A DNA stretch of 21,606 bases from Candidatus Peribacteria bacterium. GTDB taxonomy: Bacteria > Patescibacteria > JAEDAM01 > Absconditabacterales > Absconditicoccaceae. Both the position numbers and the translations under genes were made by a program. Positions 17,265 through 21,606 of the stretch are shown in pieces. The notes below the pieces were generated by a model that was given only the letters and a program-made list of their open reading frames with translations, had not been told where the DNA came from and made no database searches. Positions within the stretch are counted from its first letter, which is position 1. Every line of letters begins with the position of its first letter. The stretch is from NCBI GenBank assembly GCA_031261265.1, contig JAISKI010000060.1, positions 1 to 21,606 of the forward strand, in the 5' to 3' direction.

Positions 17265-17293
17265 AAAAAAAAGTCCGTCATAATGACGGACTT
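17265..17293 (-). terminator. Terminator overlapping the end of the 17278-18048 gene
   Basis: On the minus strand AAGTCCGTCA-tta-TGACGGACTT forms a perfect 10-bp stem and continues into TTTTTT. The standard-code stop TGA of the gene begins the right arm of the stem. Confidence 0.9.
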
Positions 17294-18048
17294 GAAATTG
17301 GTTGAGCTTGAGCAAGAATCCTATACCTTTGATTATCCCCATGAGATAATCTAAACGTAATAGAAACCTTTTCTCCTACAACTAATGCACGCTCATAGAG
17401 AGTAATGCAACAAGATGAGAGGAAAAATACCTTAATATCTTTACTTCCCAAAGATGGCATTAATGGCTCTCCCACCAACACAACACTTGGTAAAACAGGA
17501 TGCTCCGCAATAGCAGAACGGAGTTTTACCTCCCTAATCGTAAATTCAATAGGAGTTGAGTTGACGGAAAGTACTACACGAACATCCCCAAAAACAGGGT
17601 CCACATCAATCTTCTCAATCTTTACAGGATATGCAGTTCCATACGTATCAATAAAGTACTTCCCACTACAACCAGTATATTGATCATTATCCAGGAAGTA
17701 AAAATGGAGCATGCACCAGTCAGGACCTTTACAAGTAAAATCATCGAGCAAATTTCCTTCATTATCCCAAAGGCTACCTCCCTCCATACTACAATAGAAG
17801 AGTACTTCCCTTCCAAGATACTTTGTCGCTAACGTAGTACTACGTTCCTCTGCGTTTTTGGTTCGTTGCAAATTCCATTCCAACTCTTCTTGCTTTTCCT
17901 GTTCCCTCTCTTTACGAGTATTTCTTCTCTCTTTTTTCCCTTCTTCGGAGAAATAAAATGGAAGATACTTCCAGTTAATGTTGAGTGCTATCCAAGCCAG
18001 ACCGACCAAGATACACCCAATAATACATACAATTCCAATTATTCCCAT
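17278..18048 (-). CDS. Unknown N-terminally membrane-anchored protein, 256 aa; end uncertain
   Basis: ATG 18048 has a good Shine-Dalgarno (GAAAGGA) and a promoter (18100-18127). One N-terminal helix (residues 3-23) anchors a charged coiled-coil stretch (KKERRNTRKEREQEKQEEL, 38-56), followed by a beta-rich outer domain of about 180 residues with several Cys (CSMEGG, FTCKG, WCMLHF, CSGKYF), perhaps disulphide-bonded outside the membrane. The family is unknown to me. The frame has no TGA until 17278-17280, which lies in the terminator hairpin. Under table 25 this is Gly, and the formal frame continues to TAA 17131, through the hairpin, its T-run and the next gene's promoter, adding 49 low-quality residues. 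I therefore mark the body only. It may be a recent arrival from a standard-code organism. Confidence 0.75.
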   Translation of the reverse strand: MGIIGIVCIIGCILVGLAWIALNINWKYLPFYFSEEGKKERRNTRKEREQEKQEELEWNLQRTKNAEERSTTLATKYLGREVLFYCSMEGGSLWDNEGNLLDDFTCKGPDWCMLHFYFLDNDQYTGCSGKYFIDTYGTAYPVKIEKIDVDPVFGDVRVVLSVNSTPIEFTIREVKLRSAIAEHPVLPSVVLVGEPLMPSLGSKDIKVFFLSSCCITLYERALVVGEKVSITFRLSHGDNQRYRILAQAQPISSPSL

Positions 18049-18099
18049 AAAAAATTATCCTTTCTTTTTATATGAATATTATGTTTATATTTTTACAAC

Positions 18100-18127
18100 A
18101 GTATACGAATAATAAACGAAAAGTCAA
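18100..18127 (-). promoter_or_regulatory. Promoter of the 17278-18048 gene
   Basis: On the minus strand TTGACT (18122-18127), 16 bp, TATACT (18100-18105), with a leader of about 45 nt ending in GAAAGGA before ATG 18048. It is one of the best promoters in the window. Confidence 0.7.
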
Positions 18128-18178
18128 TATATGCTAAATTTTACGAAGAAAATATAAGAAAGTTTACAATTATTAGTA

Positions 18179-19009
18179 CTATCACATAAAGTAGGCGATG
18201 AAATACAGCAGGAAGATGTGGGCTGGATAGAAGACATAGAAGAAATATTTCCAACCTTTCCCTTTCTGCCCATTGTACATCAAGAGCGGAATAACTGCGA
18301 AAATCATCATTCGTTGGACGCTATCACTCAAAAAATAGGTGCAAATGCTGATGAGTGCCAAGAGAGCGACTTGTCGTAAACGCTGTTTTCTAAAAATGTA
18401 AAATAAGACGGCAAGGAGCACCATAACGGGTCCTCCTTCCACTGAGAAAATACTTGGAATAGCTAGTGCAGTCGTGATAACCCAACTAGGAAGCAGAGTT
18501 CCGCTCATCACAAGTTGTGGAAGGATTATCATTGGAAGATAAGAGAGAATTGGCAAAAATCCTATCCCAATAGAAGCCAGAATTTTTTTCACTGATTGTT
18601 TTTGGAATCCCTCTTTCAAAACATCCCAAGCAATAATATATACCCCTGCGATAAAGAGCGTAGCAAAGACATTATTGGTGAGCATCAGTACTTGTTCCAT
18701 TCCCTCAAAGAGATAAGGAATAGGGAAAAATGCTGTAATCAGTGAACTCGCAACCGTCATCAGCACCGACCCTCCCAAGAGCAAAAGGAGGTAATTTTTC
18801 CTACTGTGGGTATAATGCATTCCTTCCGCCAGCATAAAGAGAAAAATGGGCATTACGGGTCTGCCGAGCATCGTAAGTCGGAGTGGCATATCTCGTTTGA
18901 TGAAAATTTGGTGGATATGGTCAAAGACCATCAAGATAATTCAGAGCAATTTTAGCGTGGTTCCATTCAGGATTTTGCATTTTTGCAGTCGTAGGGTTAG
19001 GGTATTCAT
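18179..19009 (-). CDS. TraX-family integral membrane protein
   Basis: 276 aa, ATG 19009 (an in-frame TAA lies upstream), TAG at 18179-18181. TraX-family proteins are multi-spanning; F-plasmid TraX acetylates pilin and chromosomal relatives are thought to acylate surface molecules. The N-terminus TLKLL(G)IILMVFDHIHQIF matches the family's 'lKiiaiisMviDHig' opening, with the glycine from TGA 18941-18943. About eight helices follow, with RLTMLGRPVMPIFLFMLAEG (Arg-rich first loop) and a C-terminal FFYVFYPAHIFLLYFIAYF typical of acyltransferase-3/TraX proteins. The penultimate codon is TGA (18182-18184), so table 25 moves the stop by two codons. The true substrate is unknown. Confidence 0.88.
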
Positions 19010-19109
19010 CGGATAATTTTATGCATAATAAAAAATTCAGTCTGTATTGTCTATATGAATAACGAGAGGAGAGGGGTTTTGTGACAGGGAAAAGATATTT
19101 TTTGTATGG

Positions 19110-19850
19110 CTACAGGAGATAAGAATACCCATTACTTAAATGATAATCTGCTGAAATGTTTTCATCTGTAAGTTTTGTTAGATCAGAGAATTTCCCTTTC
19201 TTGACCTTATACAATTCCCAAATAATTTTTCTCCAGTTCTGTTCTTCAACCTCTTGATGTCCATTGTCACTCCAATAATTCATAAATGTCGTACTAGCGT
19301 TTAAAATACAAGGAATAGCTTCTTTGATTGATTGAGGCAAAAGATTTGGTTGAAAATAATGTATAAGTTCATGCATTATGGTTGAATTTGTAGCAAATGG
19401 TCATTGAAACATTGGACAAGCAAACCATTCTTCATTTGCAATACCAAACATATCTCTTTTAGGTTCTTGTTCATTTTCTCTGCTTTTTAAGTACTCTGCT
19501 TCCTCTATAGTTGTTGCATGATTGAAATAGTAAGGATATCTTCCACTACGAGTGAGGTAGCAGGCGATATTTGGCATAGTAGATATTTGAATTTCAAAAA
19601 AATCTCCTATTTTTTTCAAAAAATTGTCTTCAACTTTTTCTCGTTCTGTTTGTATGAAGTTTATATAGTCTTTGATAAATTGGTTGTTTGGATCTATTTC
19701 TATCTTACTATATTCATCAATAAGAGAAATCTGACGTTGTTTATTAATCTTTAGCCACTCTTCATCATTTTCTCTTATTGAATAATTCTCTTCTTTCCAT
19801 TTTTGTATGAGTTTGAGATCTTTTTCTGGATCATAGACAAAGTTTATCAT
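19110..19850 (-). CDS. Putative zinc metallopeptidase (HExxH)
   Basis: 246 aa, ATG 19850 to TAG, with TGA glycine at 19401-19403 in the segment PMFQ(G)PFATNSTIMHELIHYF. That segment contains H160-E161-L-I-H164, the zinc-binding gluzincin/metzincin-type motif; a downstream third ligand is not obvious (E residues around IKEAIP are candidates). The first half is helical and charged (KDLKLIQKWKEEN, EREKVEDNFLKK), with no signal peptide or membrane helix, so it is probably cytoplasmic. The standard code would separate the catalytic part from the N-terminal half. I cannot assign a peptidase family. It is preceded by a terminator of the TPR gene (19920-19943). Confidence 0.7.
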
Positions 19851-19919
19851 ACTGTTGTGATGAAAAGATAAAGTATCTGAATTGTGTCAGTCTACTGATT
19901 GTTTTATTGGATTGCAAGT

Positions 19920-19943
19920 AAAAAACACCTCAAATTCGAGGTG
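19920..19943 (-). terminator. Terminator-like hairpin upstream of the metallopeptidase gene
   Basis: On the minus strand CACCTC-gaattt-GAGGTG is followed by TTTTTT. It lies 320 bp downstream of the TPR gene stop, beyond the repeat cluster, and would end that transcript before the metallopeptidase gene. Confidence 0.7.
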
Positions 19944-20004
19944 ATTAAAATTCGGATTATATAAATGTTCCAGTGAACATTCATATATAAACATCAAATA
20001 CATC

Positions 20005-20245
20005 GTAGGGGCAGACCTGCGTGTTTGCCCTATAACACCAAATACACCGCCATCGGGCGAACACATAGGTTCGCCCCTACATCACGCGATATGATGGTTC
20101 GGAATGTGGATTTTCATTTTATTATTTACATCATACAAATACCAATATGCAAAAGGACGGGTATGAAACCCGTCCCTACACAAATGAAAAATATATCGAT
20201 TATCAAAATAATTCCGTTTTGTAGGGACAGGTCTTGTACCTGTCC
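20005..20245. repeat. Cluster of four GTAGGG palindromic (REP-like) repeats
   Basis: Units: 20005-20030 forward (GTAGGGGCAGAC...GTTTGCCC), 20055-20080 reverse (GGGCGAAC...GTTCGCCCCTAC), 20155-20179 reverse (GGACGGGT...ACCCGTCCCTAC), 20221-20245 forward (GTAGGGACAGGT...ACCTGTCC). Forward units are followed by ATAACACCAAATA. The stems differ between units but stay complementary. With the hairpin at 19920-19943 they make up the 415-bp gene-free stretch 19851-20265; I see no gene in it. Confidence 0.88.
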
Positions 20246-20265
20246 AAATAACACCAAATACGACA

Positions 20266-21423
20266 TTAGGATAATTTTTTAGCAAGTTTGAGATATTTTT
20301 CTGCCTCTTTCTCTTGTCACAGTTTTGTATATATTTTTACCAAGGTTTTATAAGTATCCTTTTTACAGAAAATAAAAGTATCGTCATTTCGTAATTCGAT
20401 AGAAGATAAATATTCATCTCTTGCTTCTCCTAATTTTCATGCCATATATAAATATTGTCCTTTAATAAGCATATACATATATGCATTCTTTTCATCCTCT
20501 TTGATTTGTTCTTCATATTTTTGTATTTTCTTCTTAAACTTAGGGTCTAATTTTTCAGCTAATTTACGATAATGCTTTGATTCTTTTGTATTTCAGAGTT
20601 CCTCAAAAAGAGAAGATAAATCAGTATACACGGATACTTTCTCATCATCTGTTGTTGTATCGATTCGTAAAGGTATAATTTGTTTATAGACTTCTATGGC
20701 TTCTTGATGTTTTTCAATATGTGCAAGCAACTCTCATTTGGCTTGATAAGCTTGAATATTTTTACTATCAAGAAGTATAATTTTACCAAAAGCATCAATA
20801 GCTTCTTCATATTTTTGTAGCATTAACCAGTTTATTGTTCCAATCACTTTATGAGTTTCGATTTGCCAAGGAATAAATTGTGTGTGTTTTGGTCAAAATT
20901 CTAATGCTTTTTGAAAGGCATTGATAGCCTTTTTATATGCTTTCTTTTGTTTGAAGATATTTCCTAATCGTCCATAAAGGTCAGCAATATCTATAGTAGT
21001 TCCTTTATATTTCTTCCCTATTTTTATCCCTTTATCACAAGTTATTAAAGCTTCCTTAATCTTTCCTTGTCTAAATAAAATTTCGGTTTTCATTGAATAG
21101 AATGTCCCTTCTCTAGGATTGGATTTTAATCCTTTATCAATCACTTCCAAAGCTTCCTCATAAAGCATTCCATTCTTTAAATAGGTTGCTTGTATCAGAT
21201 ACTCATCAGCCTGTTCTTTATCACTTTTATCTTTCAGTGCTTTTTCTCTGTGATTTTCTTTTATTTTTCCATATATTGCTCATATAATAATTATCTCTAA
21301 TATAATACCTGCACATAATCCGAAAATATTCCGAATATTTGCCCCTTCTTCCAGTATTATTCAAATAAAACGGATAGGAAGCAAAATGAAGAATACCCCT
21401 GAAATAATAAGAGTAAAGAGCAT
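20266..21423 (-). CDS. Membrane-anchored tetratricopeptide-repeat protein
   Basis: 385 aa, ATG 21423 to TAA. Two N-terminal membrane helices (about 2-24 and 34-50) precede a basic linker and a soluble part built of TPR units (YEEALEVIDKGLKSNPREG; IADLYGRLGNIFKQKKAYKKA then INAFQKALEF; KYEEAIDAFGKIILLDSKN). Seven TGA glycines occur (21361, 21280, 20893, 20734, 20593, 20437, 20317), several at the conserved small residue of the TPR helix turn (LEEL(G)NTKES, YMA(G)KLGEA, TKL(G)QEKEA). TPR domains are protein-protein scaffolds, here probably at the membrane face. ATG 21450 is in frame but only 3 bp after the -10 box, too close for a normal transcript, so 21423 (with AGGT upstream) is preferred. 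Confidence 0.88.
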
Positions 21424-21453
21424 TTTATTATTTTTACCTAGATAAAACATCTA

Positions 21454-21481
21454 AGTATACTCAAAAATTCTTTTTTGTCAA
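21454..21481 (-). promoter_or_regulatory. Strong promoter of the TPR gene at the IS edge
   Basis: On the minus strand TTGACA (21476-21481, consensus), 16 bp, TATACT (21454-21459). The -35 lies 22 bp beyond the transposase stop codon, where an insertion-sequence terminal repeat is expected, so the element may supply the -35. Confidence 0.7.
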
Positions 21482-21502
21482 AATTTCATTTTGTAAATTC
21501 CA

Positions 21503-21606
21503 TTACAAATCCGCACAGTGAGATTTAGCTAGATATTGTCTAGGAGATAGAAATCATAATCTCTTTCTTGGTCTATTATTAAGTAAATTAAGATAGTAAT
21601 CAAGCT
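21503..21606 (-). mobile_element. 3' end of an IS30-like transposase gene (partial)
   Basis: The minus-strand frame from the window edge to TAA 21503 reads LDYYLNLLNNRPRKRL(G)F followed by LSPRQYLAKSHCADL. The LNNRPRKxLGF block followed by a (T/S)Px(E/Q) segment is typical of the C-terminus of IS30-family DDE transposases, which integrate the element by cutting and joining DNA ends. The invariant glycine of RLGF is encoded by TGA (21554-21556), so the element is adapted to table 25. Only the last 34 codons are in the window; the terminal inverted repeat should lie at about 21476-21502 but cannot be confirmed without the other end. Confidence 0.8.

Noticed and set aside
17144..17281. Longer N-terminus for the 102-aa protein
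   Set aside because: It would translate through the upstream terminator, the TraX scrap and the gene's own promoter.
20005..20245. CRISPR array
   Set aside because: Units are palindromes in both orientations with differing stems, irregular spacing and no constant direct repeat. No cas genes are present.
21424..21450. Upstream ATG at 21450 as the TPR gene start
   Set aside because: It lies 3 bp after the -10 box, inside or before the expected transcription start. ATG 21423 is better placed and has AGGT upstream.
1..21606. tRNA genes, including a tRNA-Gly(UCA), and rRNA
   Set aside because: I saw no cloverleaf-like or rRNA sequence in the gaps between genes. The decoding tRNA must be elsewhere in the genome.

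Overview
ORGANISM AND GENETIC CODE. The window only makes sense if TGA is read as glycine (translation table 25). Under the standard code most genes here break into two to eight pieces. In every case the interrupting codon is TGA, and where the family is recognisable it falls where a glycine belongs: UvrA DEPTxGL, Rossmann GxGxxG, Walker A GPRRxGKT, DUF4143 GGFPE, exonuclease DLETTG, SDR NLTG. I count 48 in-frame TGA codons in 15 reading frames. All accepted stops are TAA or TAG, with one ambiguous gene (17278-18048). Table 25 is known from Absconditabacteria (SR1) and Gracilibacteria (GN02/BD1-5) in the Patescibacteria/CPR. The sequence does not say which of the two this is. The A+T-rich, compact layout fits either.

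LAYOUT. 1-3219 (+): nearly complete uvrA with an unusual in-frame insertion made of palindromes. 3280-4128 (-): helical orphan, followed by palindromic repeats and a decayed second copy of the uvrA 3' end. 4535-7694 (+): divergent D-2-hydroxyacid dehydrogenase, MFS-like carrier, and a metallo-beta-lactamase-fold protein without its metal site. From 7698 to the right end all genes are on the minus strand: DnaQ-like exonuclease, a YidD-Fmt fused frame, DUF4143 ATPase, PlsC-like acyltransferase, DUF2304-GT2 glycosyltransferase, a small membrane protein, an unknown 340-aa protein, RhuM-family protein, SDR, two unknowns, TraX-family membrane protein, HExxH metallopeptidase, TPR membrane protein, and the 3' end of an IS30-like transposase.

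HOW IT FITS TOGETHER. Housekeeping genes (uvrA, yidD-fmt, dnaQ-like) alternate with accessory ones (DUF4143 ATPase, RhuM, IS30-like element, orphans). Most genes look singly transcribed, with sigma70-like promoters (TTGACA/TTGACT-like, 16-17 bp, TATACT/TATAAA) and hairpin-plus-T terminators. There is no large metabolic operon. The main oddities are the recoding, REP-like palindromes both between genes and inside coding frames, two places where an orphan gene lies between a conserved gene and a duplicated scrap of that gene's 3' end, a gene whose only nearby 'stop' is a TGA in the loop of its terminator, and a likely hybrid promoter at the edge of the insertion sequence.
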